From: an uncultured bacterium
GTDB lineage: Bacteria > Bacillota > Clostridia > Lachnospirales > Lachnospiraceae
Length of the DNA stretch: 5,144 nucleotides
Assembly (NCBI GenBank): GCA_905215405.1
Contig: CAJMQE010000147.1
Location: 1 to 5,144, forward strand
Reading direction: 5' to 3'
Shown here one piece after another: positions 1 to 5,103 of the stretch (position 1 is its first letter; every line of letters starts with the position of its first letter). The notes below the pieces were generated by a model, which saw only the letters and a list, made by a program, of their open reading frames with translations, was not told the origin of the DNA and did no database searches. The position numbers and the translations under genes were made by a program.

Positions 1-63
1 GGTAAAAAGCTTTGCTGTGATGAATTTTTGCTTACAGCGAAAATAATTCAATAAACAGACAGC

Positions 64-139
64 TTTCCATCTGAAAGAAAAAGTATTATAATGAAAGAGA
101 CAGAATATAGTTTTAAAGTAGACTTATTTTTGATATAAT
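64..139 (+). promoter_or_regulatory. Two candidate promoters for the exonuclease gene
   Basis: Two sigma-A-like sites can be read upstream of the exonuclease. The distal one is TTTCCA (64-69), 17 bases, then a perfect TATAAT (87-92). The proximal one is a perfect TATAAT at 134-139 with the extended -10 dinucleotide TG at 131-132, and a weak -35 TTTAAA at 112-117 (16-base spacer). The proximal site would give a leader of roughly 30 bases before the ATG at 179 and is the more convincing. The remainder of 1-178 holds no gene I can support. Assignment is by eye only. Confidence 0.55.
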
Positions 140-178
140 TGGAACAGATATGTAAAAATCGGACTGGAGAATGAAGCA

Positions 179-1159
179 ATGAATTATATTGTAGTCGATT
201 TAGAGTGGAACCAGAGCCCGGAAGGGAAAGCACATGAGAATAAATTAATACCTTTCGAAATTATTGAAATCGGTGCTGTTAAGCTGGATTCCCAGTTTAG
301 AAAAATAGATGAGTTCGAATGTCTGATAAGACCGCAGATCTATAAGCAGCTTCATCATAAGACAAAGGAAATCATCAATATAGAGTTGAGTGAACTGCAG
401 AAGGGACTGCCGTTCGAAAAAGCGATGAAGGCCTTTTTAAAATGGTGTGAAAAGGATTATGTCTTTTGTACCTGGGGCAATATGGATCTTCTGGAATTAC
501 AGAGAAATATGCACTTTTATGGGATGGAAATTCCATTTCATTTTCCACTTATTTTTTATGATATACAGAAATTTTTCAGTATTCTTCATGAGGATGGCAA
601 GATACGCAGATCGTTGCAGTATGTGATCGACTATCTGAAAATTGACGAAAGTGAAGAATTTCACAGAGCAATTAATGATGCTCGGTATACAGGAATTGTA
701 ATGCAGAATATAGATATGGAGAGTGCGCAGAGATTTTATTCAATTGATTGTTACCGCATTCCGGAGAACAAAAAAGAAGAGATTCATGCCACTTATGAGA
801 ATTACGAGAAATATATTTCCCGTGGATTTGAGAGCAGAGAGGAGACTGTTGCAGACGGTGAAGTCAGTTCGACCCGTTGTTATATTTGTGGACGAAACTG
901 CAAGCGTCTCATCAAATGGTTCTCAACAAATAACAAAATGTATTATGGCCTTTTCTCCTGTATGGAGCATGGTTATATGAAAGGACGTATCAGAACGAAG
1001 AAAGCTGAGAATGGACAGTACTATGCAATTAAGATACTGAAACTCACAGATGAGCAGGGAGCCGCAGCTATTCGAGAAAGACAGAAGCTGACACGTGAAA
1101 AACGGCGGTTAAAACGCCAGCAGGATATGCAGCAGGATAAAAAAAATAGTGATTCCTAA
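179..1159 (+). CDS. DEDDh-family 3'-5' exonuclease with Cys/His-rich C-terminal region
   Basis: A 326-residue protein whose first ~180 residues form an RNase T/DnaQ-type exonuclease fold, expected to remove nucleotides from 3' ends of RNA or DNA with two metal ions in the cytoplasm. All motifs are visible: D7 and E9 in VVDLEWNQ (Exo I), D103 in TWGNMD (Exo II), and H162 with D167 in FHRAINDARYT (Exo III, the H-x4-D of the DEDDh class). The DLEWNQ start resembles the ERI-1/KapD-type branch rather than DNA polymerase epsilon subunits. Residues 234-264 hold C234-x2-C237, C241 and C261-x2-H264, a possible zinc site; residues ~290-326 are a basic, charged tail. The start follows GGAG at 166-169 with a 9-base spacer. 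The gene appears to be monocistronic, since a terminator covers its stop codon. Whether it acts on RNA or DNA is unknown; no gene symbol is justified. Confidence 0.88.
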   Translation: MNYIVVDLEWNQSPEGKAHENKLIPFEIIEIGAVKLDSQFRKIDEFECLIRPQIYKQLHHKTKEIINIELSELQKGLPFEKAMKAFLKWCEKDYVFCTWGNMDLLELQRNMHFYGMEIPFHFPLIFYDIQKFFSILHEDGKIRRSLQYVIDYLKIDESEEFHRAINDARYTGIVMQNIDMESAQRFYSIDCYRIPENKKEEIHATYENYEKYISRGFESREETVADGEVSSTRCYICGRNCKRLIKWFSTNNKMYYGLFSCMEHGYMKGRIRTKKAENGQYYAIKILKLTDEQGAAAIRERQKLTREKRRLKRQQDMQQDKKNSDS

Positions 1160-1180
1160 TAAAGGAATCACTATTTTTTT
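1140..1180. terminator. Bidirectional intrinsic terminator shared by convergent genes
   Basis: A perfect 17-base-pair inverted repeat: left arm 1140-1156, loop 1157-1163, right arm 1164-1180. The core TAGTGATTCC pairs with GGAATCACTA, and the outer pairs are an A run on the left and a T run on the right. It therefore reads as hairpin plus U-tract on both strands. On the + strand it ends the exonuclease transcript; on the - strand it ends the regulator/ABC operon. The exonuclease stop codon TAA lies in the loop (1157-1159), and the permease stop codon (1179-1181) sits at the outer end of the stem. Confidence 0.92.
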
Positions 1181-1967
1181 ATGCCGCGAGATCACGCTTT
1201 TCATAAATAATAAAGGAACTAAGAATTCCCAGGATTGTTATACCAAGTCCGATCAGAGTTGCTAAGATAGTAACTTTTCCAGTGCTGAAGATGTCTGATC
1301 CGTTAGAGTAATAAAATGGTGTGATGTATTTCAGATTTTTGATTGCAGGAATGATCCGGCACATCATATCGATACAGTAGAGAATGATGGTAATGCCAAG
1401 TGCACTGCCAGTATGACTCTTTTTCCCGAGAGAAGAGAGCAGGAAACAGACACTGGCAATTTCAAACTGCATCAAAAACTGCATTAGATGATAAAGCAGA
1501 AATTTTTCTACGGGAATCTGCTCTCCCATTATTACAAAACCACATGCAAAAGCGCCAATGCAGAAAAGATGAAAAATAGCAATATTTATCAGCATTGCCA
1601 ATAGCTTTTGGGAGATAACAGAGGCACGGCTGCAGGGCATGGTAAATAAAAATTCAGCTGTATGCCCGCTCTCCTCTTTTGAAAGCATGGACGAGCCAAG
1701 AATTGCAGCATACATGGCACCTCCCAGACTGAACATGACACCGATTTCAGTAGCGTAGAATCCAGTCAGAGTGGAAAGGTCCAGCCGATCCATACCAAAG
1801 GCAACAGAGAAATTCCCCATGGAAGAATAAGCATCAGACAGCTCTGCAAGAGAGTCTTTCAGACTGCCATATAAAAGAACACAGCCAAAGCATAGTCCGC
1901 CAACGCTCAGCAGCCAGATCAGAAGTGTTTTAAAATTCATTTTCAGTTCATGTTTGAGAATATTCAT
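1179..1967 (-). CDS. ABC-2-type transporter permease subunit
   Basis: A 262-residue integral membrane protein, the expected partner of the ATPase encoded just upstream, together forming an exporter in the cytoplasmic membrane. About six membrane segments are visible (near residues 15-33, 72-93, 123-147, 155-181, 186-205 and 232-254). After the second comes a cytoplasmic stretch, KEESGHTAEFLFTMPCSR (97-114), which matches the E-x-G-T-x-E-F-L-x-T-x-P-x-S-R pattern of ABC-2 permeases and probably contacts the ATPase. A PFYY element (217-220) and a C-terminal YEKRDL are also usual in this family. The start has AGGAG (1973-1977) with a 5-base spacer. It begins 33 bases after the ATPase stop, is last in the operon, and ends in the shared terminator. 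The substrate is not readable; related transporters handle antibiotics, peptides or lipids. Confidence 0.85.
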   Translation of the reverse strand: MNILKHELKMNFKTLLIWLLSVGGLCFGCVLLYGSLKDSLAELSDAYSSMGNFSVAFGMDRLDLSTLTGFYATEIGVMFSLGGAMYAAILGSSMLSKEESGHTAEFLFTMPCSRASVISQKLLAMLINIAIFHLFCIGAFACGFVIMGEQIPVEKFLLYHLMQFLMQFEIASVCFLLSSLGKKSHTGSALGITIILYCIDMMCRIIPAIKNLKYITPFYYSNGSDIFSTGKVTILATLIGLGITILGILSSFIIYEKRDLAA

Positions 1968-2000
1968 ATGAACTCCTTTCTATTACCGTAGGCATTTTGG

Positions 2001-2831
2001 TTATTTATAGTAATGCATAAAGATTTCTTCCAATGAAGGTTCTGTGATTTCCAGATCGGTAATATCGTGCTGTGTCAGATCCTGCATGAGATCATTTAGA
2101 CTTCCCTTATATAGGAATTCTTCATAAATACCGTCCTTAACGACTTTGACACACCTACTGTCTGTATGAGTCAGATTTGAGACAGAATCCTGTAAGATCA
2201 ATTTCCCATCACGTATAATAGCAGCATTGAGACAGTACTTTCTGACTTCTGAGAGTACATGGGAAGAGAGAAAACAAGTTGTGCCCTGCTTGTTATATTC
2301 GAGGATCAGGTCAAAAAAGACTTTTTGCATCAGTGGATCCAGTCCGCTGGTCGGTTCGTCAAAAATGAACAGAGAAGGTCTATGCTGCATAGCACAGACG
2401 ATACTGACTTTTTTTCGATTACCAAGAGAAAGTTCCTCGATTTTTTTTGTGGTGTCTATCTCAAGGCGGTCACAGAGTTTGGCAGCTTCGGCATGACAAT
2501 CTTTTTTGTGGAGCCGGGCAGCCAGTAAAATAACATCAGAAACCCGCATGGATGGATAGAACATGGATTCTGATGGCATATAACCAATATGATTCATAAT
2601 GGAGACATGCTGTTCTTTCGCATCCATTCCGCAAATGTGAATAGAACCACTCTGGAAGTGGATAAGTCCAAGAAGACTTCGGATCGTTGTGGATTTTCCG
2701 GCACCATTCGGGCCTAAGAATCCAAAGATGTCACCTTTCTCTACGTGCAGGTTGAGATCTGTCACTCCACGGTTCCTGCCATAGGTTTTTGTCAGATGTT
2801 CAATTTGAATAGCAGATTCAGTTGTTTTCAT
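2001..2831 (-). CDS. ABC transporter ATP-binding protein (ABC-2 exporter type)
   Basis: A 276-residue nucleotide-binding subunit that powers the neighbouring permease. Visible motifs: Walker A GPNGAGKST (40-48), signature LSLGNRKK (134-141, in place of LSGGQ), Walker B LFIFDEPT (154-161), D-loop SGLD (162-165) and the switch histidine H191 in SSHVLSE. At the Q-loop the sequence is IGYMPSE, with serine where many families have glutamine; this form occurs in related Firmicute ABC-2 exporters. Residues ~222-276 form the small C-terminal extension typical of BcrA-like ATPases. The start at 2831 is chosen because AAAGGAGG (2839-2846) lies 7 bases before it. A longer reading from 2858 adds nine residues but would place that ribosome site inside the gene. 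The start overlaps the end of the upstream membrane-protein gene by 14 bases, which suggests translational coupling. Confidence 0.93.
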   Translation of the reverse strand: MKTTESAIQIEHLTKTYGRNRGVTDLNLHVEKGDIFGFLGPNGAGKSTTIRSLLGLIHFQSGSIHICGMDAKEQHVSIMNHIGYMPSESMFYPSMRVSDVILLAARLHKKDCHAEAAKLCDRLEIDTTKKIEELSLGNRKKVSIVCAMQHRPSLFIFDEPTSGLDPLMQKVFFDLILEYNKQGTTCFLSSHVLSEVRKYCLNAAIIRDGKLILQDSVSNLTHTDSRCVKVVKDGIYEEFLYKGSLNDLMQDLTQHDITDLEITEPSLEEIFMHYYK

Positions 2832-3294
2832 GTAAGTTCCTCCTTTGCTTAAAGGCATTTAATTCCTGATTCAGATTTCTGGTGTCAATAGTACGTTTGA
2901 TTCGGTTCGCCAGACTGATGCATCCATAGACGATCAGCATATAAACAAAAAAGATAAGGGCAGCTGGAACAAGGTGCTTGTTATTGAACCAGCCAAACAG
3001 GATGCTGGCAGCAGTGTGGAGACAACAGCAGATGGAAATGTTGAGAAGTTCTCGCATGCCGATATGTTCTGCCTCATCAAAGTTACCGAGCAGGCAGACC
3101 TGGACGTAGCAGATCAGATAAGTTGTGATAAGCATTTCAGTCAGATAAATAATCGGAAGTTGCCAGCTGTGACAGTAAATTCGGTAAAGGGCATAATAGA
3201 ACAGGACACAGAAAAAATAAATACCGGTCTTATAATCAACACTGATCTCCGTGGAAAGATACCGCTTCCACCATGTTATTTTTTTATTCTTCAT
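2818..3294 (-). CDS. DUF3021-like four-helix membrane protein, probable partner of the LytTR regulator
   Basis: A 158-residue membrane protein with four predicted membrane segments near residues 23-41, 47-70, 84-103 and 108-130, a short basic N-terminus (KNKKITWWKRY) and a basic, polar C-terminal tail. Length, topology and position right after a receiver-less LytTR gene match the DUF3021 family, which is regularly encoded beside such regulators. In the comparable S. mutans HdrRM and BrsRM systems the membrane protein restrains the LytTR protein; that role here is inference. The loop between helices 2 and 3 has FDEAEHIGMRE. The start at 3294 is preferred because the ribosome site lies 9 bases before it; an ATG at 3300 would add two residues (MK) but leaves only 3 bases. 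Both starts overlap the end of the regulator gene, and its own end overlaps the ATPase gene, so the three are tightly coupled. The family call is from memory of the pattern. Confidence 0.75.
   Translation of the reverse strand: MKNKKITWWKRYLSTEISVDYKTGIYFFCVLFYYALYRIYCHSWQLPIIYLTEMLITTYLICYVQVCLLGNFDEAEHIGMRELLNISICCCLHTAASILFGWFNNKHLVPAALIFFVYMLIVYGCISLANRIKRTIDTRNLNQELNAFKQRRNLHENN
2839..2846 (-). promoter_or_regulatory. Ribosome binding site that fixes the ATPase start
   Basis: AAAGGAGG read on the - strand, 7 bases before the ATG at 2831, inside the last codons of the upstream membrane-protein gene. It decides for the 276-residue form of the ATPase over the nine-residue-longer reading. 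Confidence 0.85.
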
Positions 3295-3736
3295 CTTCAT
3301 GATCTCCTTTCAGTATCTGGCGGAATTCTTTTGCATATCGCCGGGAAATTAATACATGTTCTCCATTTTCCATCGTAGCATCGATCCGGTTATTTGGCAG
3401 GCTGTTCAGACACTGTACATGATAAATGTTAATGATCATGGACTTGCTGCATCGGAAATAGCCGTAATCCGGAAAAAGTGCAGTCAGTTCTGCGAGAGTA
3501 CAGGGTGTTTGAAAAATATGTTCTTTTGTATATAAAAATGTATTTGAATCTACACTTTCCATATACAAAATGTGGTCGGGGCGGATGAAATATTCTTTAC
3601 CGTCCAGGATACCTGTAAGCCGGGGACTTCCGGATTCCAGAAATGTCAGAATGCGGGATACTTCCTCTGTTTTCTTTTGATATCGGACAATGACTTCATC
3701 AGATCCGCTTGTAATCTGTTCTTCGGTTACTTTCAA
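3284..3736 (-). CDS. LytTR-family DNA-binding transcriptional regulator without receiver domain, TTG start
   Basis: A 150-residue regulator and first gene of its operon. Residues ~45-143 are a LytTR DNA-binding domain: ILYMESVDSNTFLYT (56-70), TLAEL (80-84), FRCSKSMIINI (94-104) and NGEHVLISRRYAKEFRQIL (124-142) follow the family pattern closely. Residues 1-44 (MKVTEEQITSGSDEVIVRY...) are the short N-terminal extension usual in LytTR proteins paired with DUF3021; there is no response-regulator receiver domain, so control by a histidine kinase is unlikely. The start is taken as TTG at 3736, 6 bases after GAGGTG, giving MKVTEEQ and the usual ~150-residue length. A GTG at 3745 in the same frame would add three residues but lies on that ribosome site. 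It overlaps the next gene by 11 bases. It probably binds the repeats at 3853-3884 and activates its own operon (inference). Confidence 0.9.
   Translation of the reverse strand: MKVTEEQITSGSDEVIVRYQKKTEEVSRILTFLESGSPRLTGILDGKEYFIRPDHILYMESVDSNTFLYTKEHIFQTPCTLAELTALFPDYGYFRCSKSMIINIYHVQCLNSLPNNRIDATMENGEHVLISRRYAKEFRQILKGDHEDEE
3303..3310 (-). promoter_or_regulatory. Ribosome binding site for the DUF3021-like gene
   Basis: AAAGGAGA on the - strand, inside the last codons of the LytTR gene. Two in-frame ATGs follow. The one at 3300 is only 3 bases from the AGGAG core; the one at 3294 is 9 bases away and fits normal spacing better. Confidence 0.75.
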
Positions 3737-3742
3737 AGCATT

Positions 3743-3748
3743 CACCTC
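3743..3748 (-). promoter_or_regulatory. Ribosome binding site that supports a TTG start for the LytTR gene
   Basis: GAGGTG on the - strand lies 6 bases before TTG at 3736. The two ATGs close by run straight into stop codons (ATG AGG TGA and ATG CTT TGA), so only TTG, or a GTG within this very site, can start the reading frame. Confidence 0.7.
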
Positions 3749-3813
3749 ATTATAGTTAGGGTTATGGAACTAAAAATTTAAGAGCCGTTGTTATATTTGT
3801 TGTTCTTAATGCT

Positions 3814-3842
3814 ATTGTATCGGACATTGTTTGTCTGTACAA
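3814..3842 (-). promoter_or_regulatory. Promoter of the LytTR-ABC operon
   Basis: On the - strand, -10 TACAAT (3814-3819, five of six consensus bases) with a 17-base spacer to a poor -35 TTGTAC (3837-3842, only TTG matching). A good -10 with a weak -35 next to upstream repeats is typical of a promoter that needs an activator. The predicted leader is about 70 bases, ending at the TTG start at 3736. Confidence 0.6.
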
Positions 3843-3852
3843 CAGGTTAAAG

Positions 3853-3884
3853 GGTAGGTTGCATTTTACGCTAGGTAAGATGCA
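3853..3884 (-). promoter_or_regulatory. Probable LytTR operator: two 11-base direct repeats in 21-base phase
   Basis: On the - strand, TGCATCTTACC (3884-3874) and TGCAACCTACC (3863-3853) agree at 9 of 11 positions and start exactly 21 bases apart, two turns of the helix. LytTR regulators such as AgrA and ComE bind pairs of ~9-base direct repeats at about this spacing, just upstream of the -35. The downstream repeat ends 10 bases before the -35. The same stretch also holds a dyad: TGCATTTTAC (3860-3869) faces GTAAGATGCA (3875-3884) with one mismatch around a 5-base centre. Binding by the adjacent LytTR protein is inferred from layout and position. Confidence 0.62.
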
Positions 3885-3896
3885 CTTTTGGGACAT

Positions 3897-3941
3897 AAAA
3901 AGAACCATGCAATCTGGAGCGACCAGAATACATGGTTCTTT
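3897..3941 (-). terminator. Intrinsic terminator of the MraY-like gene
   Basis: The outer arms AAAGAACCATG (3899-3909) and CATGGTTCTTT (3931-3941) pair perfectly over 11 bases. After a 3-by-3 internal loop, TCTGG (3913-3917) pairs with CCAGA (3923-3927) around the loop AGCGA. On the - strand the hairpin runs into five T residues (3901-3897), placing the stop signal about 30 bases past the end of the transferase gene. It lies only 12 bases from the LytTR operator and would insulate that operon from readthrough. Confidence 0.85.
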
Positions 3942-3970
3942 AATACAGTATGTGATGCCTGTAAATGATA

Positions 3971-4933
3971 TTAGATCAATGCATATATAACAGCAAGGCT
4001 GATAACGAGCTGAAGAATTGCAAAACGGAAAACAACCTGTGCATCGGACCAGTTCTTGTTCTTTCTGACATGGTCATGAATTGGTGTTCTGACATTCTGA
4101 AGGATCTTGATCTTTAAGAATCTCATCAGGGATACTTTGATCAGTCCAAGACCACCATCGATGATCAGTAACAGAGCAACTGGAATATAAAGCAGTGGGC
4201 GATTCAGTTTCAGAAGTGCAAGTGCAATAAAAATACCAATTGCACGGGAACCGGCATCTCCCATTAGTAATTTACTTGGTGAAGCATTGAACCAAAGGTA
4301 TCCAAGGATACATACGATCATGATCAGAATTGCATGAGCAAAGTATGCGTCCATATCAAACATTTTAAATAAGATATAAGTTGTAGCAAGTGTAATAGCG
4401 GAAAGTGTACCACAGAGTCCGTCAACACCATCAGAACAGTTCGTAACGTTGATACTTACCCATACAAGAACGATGATCAGGAATCCAAATACAACAGTCG
4501 GAATTGTTAACTGTGAATGGAGAAATGCAATCTCAATTGTATTAGGATTGTAATTCAGGTAAGTAACAGCTGCTATTAAAGCAATCAGAAAATCGATGAT
4601 ACCTTTTTTTAAGTTTCCCCATGGTGAAGTTGAACTATCGTCGAGGTAACCACTGATCATGGCTGCAAGAGTCAGCATCAGATAGATGACAAGTTCGTTG
4701 TTCAAAGGAATAAAAAGGACACAGGTCAGTGTAAAGGCAAGAATGAAAATGATGCCGGCACCTCTTGGTTTTCCAACTGATTTTGAACCATTTATTGCAA
4801 ATGCACGACCTGCATCACGTGGCAGTGCATTCTTTCCAAGACTGATGGCGATACATGTAATTGCAAAAGCAAGTACAACGCTTAAAAATGTTATTTCTTT
4901 CATATAACTGGGATCCAGTATGTAATAAATCAT
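3971..4933 (-). CDS. MraY-like polyprenyl-phosphate sugar-phosphate transferase (glycosyltransferase 4 family)
   Basis: A 320-residue, highly hydrophobic protein with about ten membrane segments, of the MraY/WecA superfamily. These enzymes move a phospho-sugar from a UDP donor onto undecaprenyl phosphate at the inner face of the membrane; MraY makes lipid I for peptidoglycan. Motifs: GYLDD (95-99, catalytic Asp pair), NVTNCSDGVDGL (162-173), FNASPSKLLMGDAGSRAIG (215-233, D226 matching the MraY catalytic Asp) and PIHDHVRKNKNWSDAQVVFRF (284-304). The last matches the MraY C-terminal end (PIHHH... W-S-...-V-V-x-R-F) better than WecA or TagO, but the middle histidine is Asp. The N-terminal region has KSVGKPRGAG where MraY has a SH-x-K-x-GTPTMGG form. 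It is shorter than many MraY proteins and no mur, fts or dcw gene adjoins it. The start at 4933 follows AGGAG (4945-4949) with a long 11-base spacer. MraY is the best guess; a teichoic acid or capsule initiating enzyme is possible. Confidence 0.85.
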   Translation of the reverse strand: MIYYILDPSYMKEITFLSVVLAFAITCIAISLGKNALPRDAGRAFAINGSKSVGKPRGAGIIFILAFTLTCVLFIPLNNELVIYLMLTLAAMISGYLDDSSTSPWGNLKKGIIDFLIALIAAVTYLNYNPNTIEIAFLHSQLTIPTVVFGFLIIVLVWVSINVTNCSDGVDGLCGTLSAITLATTYILFKMFDMDAYFAHAILIMIVCILGYLWFNASPSKLLMGDAGSRAIGIFIALALLKLNRPLLYIPVALLLIIDGGLGLIKVSLMRFLKIKILQNVRTPIHDHVRKNKNWSDAQVVFRFAILQLVISLAVIYALI

Positions 4934-5021
4934 AGATAGTGTAACTCCTTTTTCGTTTATTCATAGCCACAAGGGCTTTATCGCTAAATGCATACTGTTG
5001 CAGAATACTTCAACTTACATA

Positions 5022-5051
5022 AGTATAGCACATTTGATTTCGGAAAAACAG
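5022..5051 (-). promoter_or_regulatory. Candidate promoter of the MraY-like gene
   Basis: On the - strand, -10 TATACT (5022-5027) is preceded by TGC (5028-5030), giving an extended -10. A weak -35 CTGTTT lies at 5046-5051 (18-base spacer). The leader to the ATG at 4933 would be about 80 bases; I see only very short possible stems in it and no riboswitch. Confidence 0.5.
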
Positions 5052-5090
5052 TACGATATTATAGAATTCTATTCATACCTATGATATACT
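5034..5090 (+). promoter_or_regulatory. Two candidate + strand promoters facing the right edge
   Basis: The first is TTGATT (5034-5039), a 17-base spacer, then TATTAT (5057-5062); both hexamers are close to consensus. The second is TATACT (5085-5090) with the extended TG at 5082-5083 and a poor -35 TAGAAT (5062-5067). They point away from the MraY-like gene towards whatever lies right of the window. Tandem promoters are common before rRNA operons. The first overlaps the - strand promoter at 5022-5051. Confidence 0.5.
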
Positions 5091-5103
5091 TTACTCAAAC
5101 TTC

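Noticed and set aside
4..41. Imperfect hairpin (11-20 with 32-41) with a T run on the - strand side (8-4), resembling a terminator.
   Set aside because: The stem has two G-T pairs and an 11-base loop, two bases separate it from the T run, and there is no - strand gene upstream to end. It may be chance.
1..54. An open frame from the left edge to TAA at 52-54 (17 residues, GKKLCCDEFL...), and a second frame open to TAA at 43-45, either of which could be the tail of an upstream gene.
   Set aside because: Too short to judge, two frames compete, and no terminator follows on the + strand.
171..182. Tiny upstream reading frame ATG AAG CAA TGA overlapping the exonuclease start by ATGA.
   Set aside because: Its ATG is only one base after the GGAG site, too close for initiation; the ATG at 179 has proper spacing.
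48..233. Reading frame on the - strand across the exonuclease promoter.
   Set aside because: No ribosome site or family resemblance, and it overlaps the promoters and the start of a well-supported gene.
2832..2858. Nine-residue longer N-terminus (MPLSKGGTY) for the ABC ATPase.
   Set aside because: The strong ribosome site AAAGGAGG encodes part of this extension and is correctly spaced for the ATG at 2831.
2974..3378. 134-residue + strand reading frame opposite the DUF3021-like and LytTR genes.
   Set aside because: It is antisense to two genes with clear family features and ribosome sites, and its product resembles no protein I know.
4934..5015. Possible riboswitch or attenuator in the leader of the MraY-like gene.
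   Set aside because: Only 4-base stems can be drawn (such as AGCC with GGCT), with no T run and no recognisable aptamer pattern.
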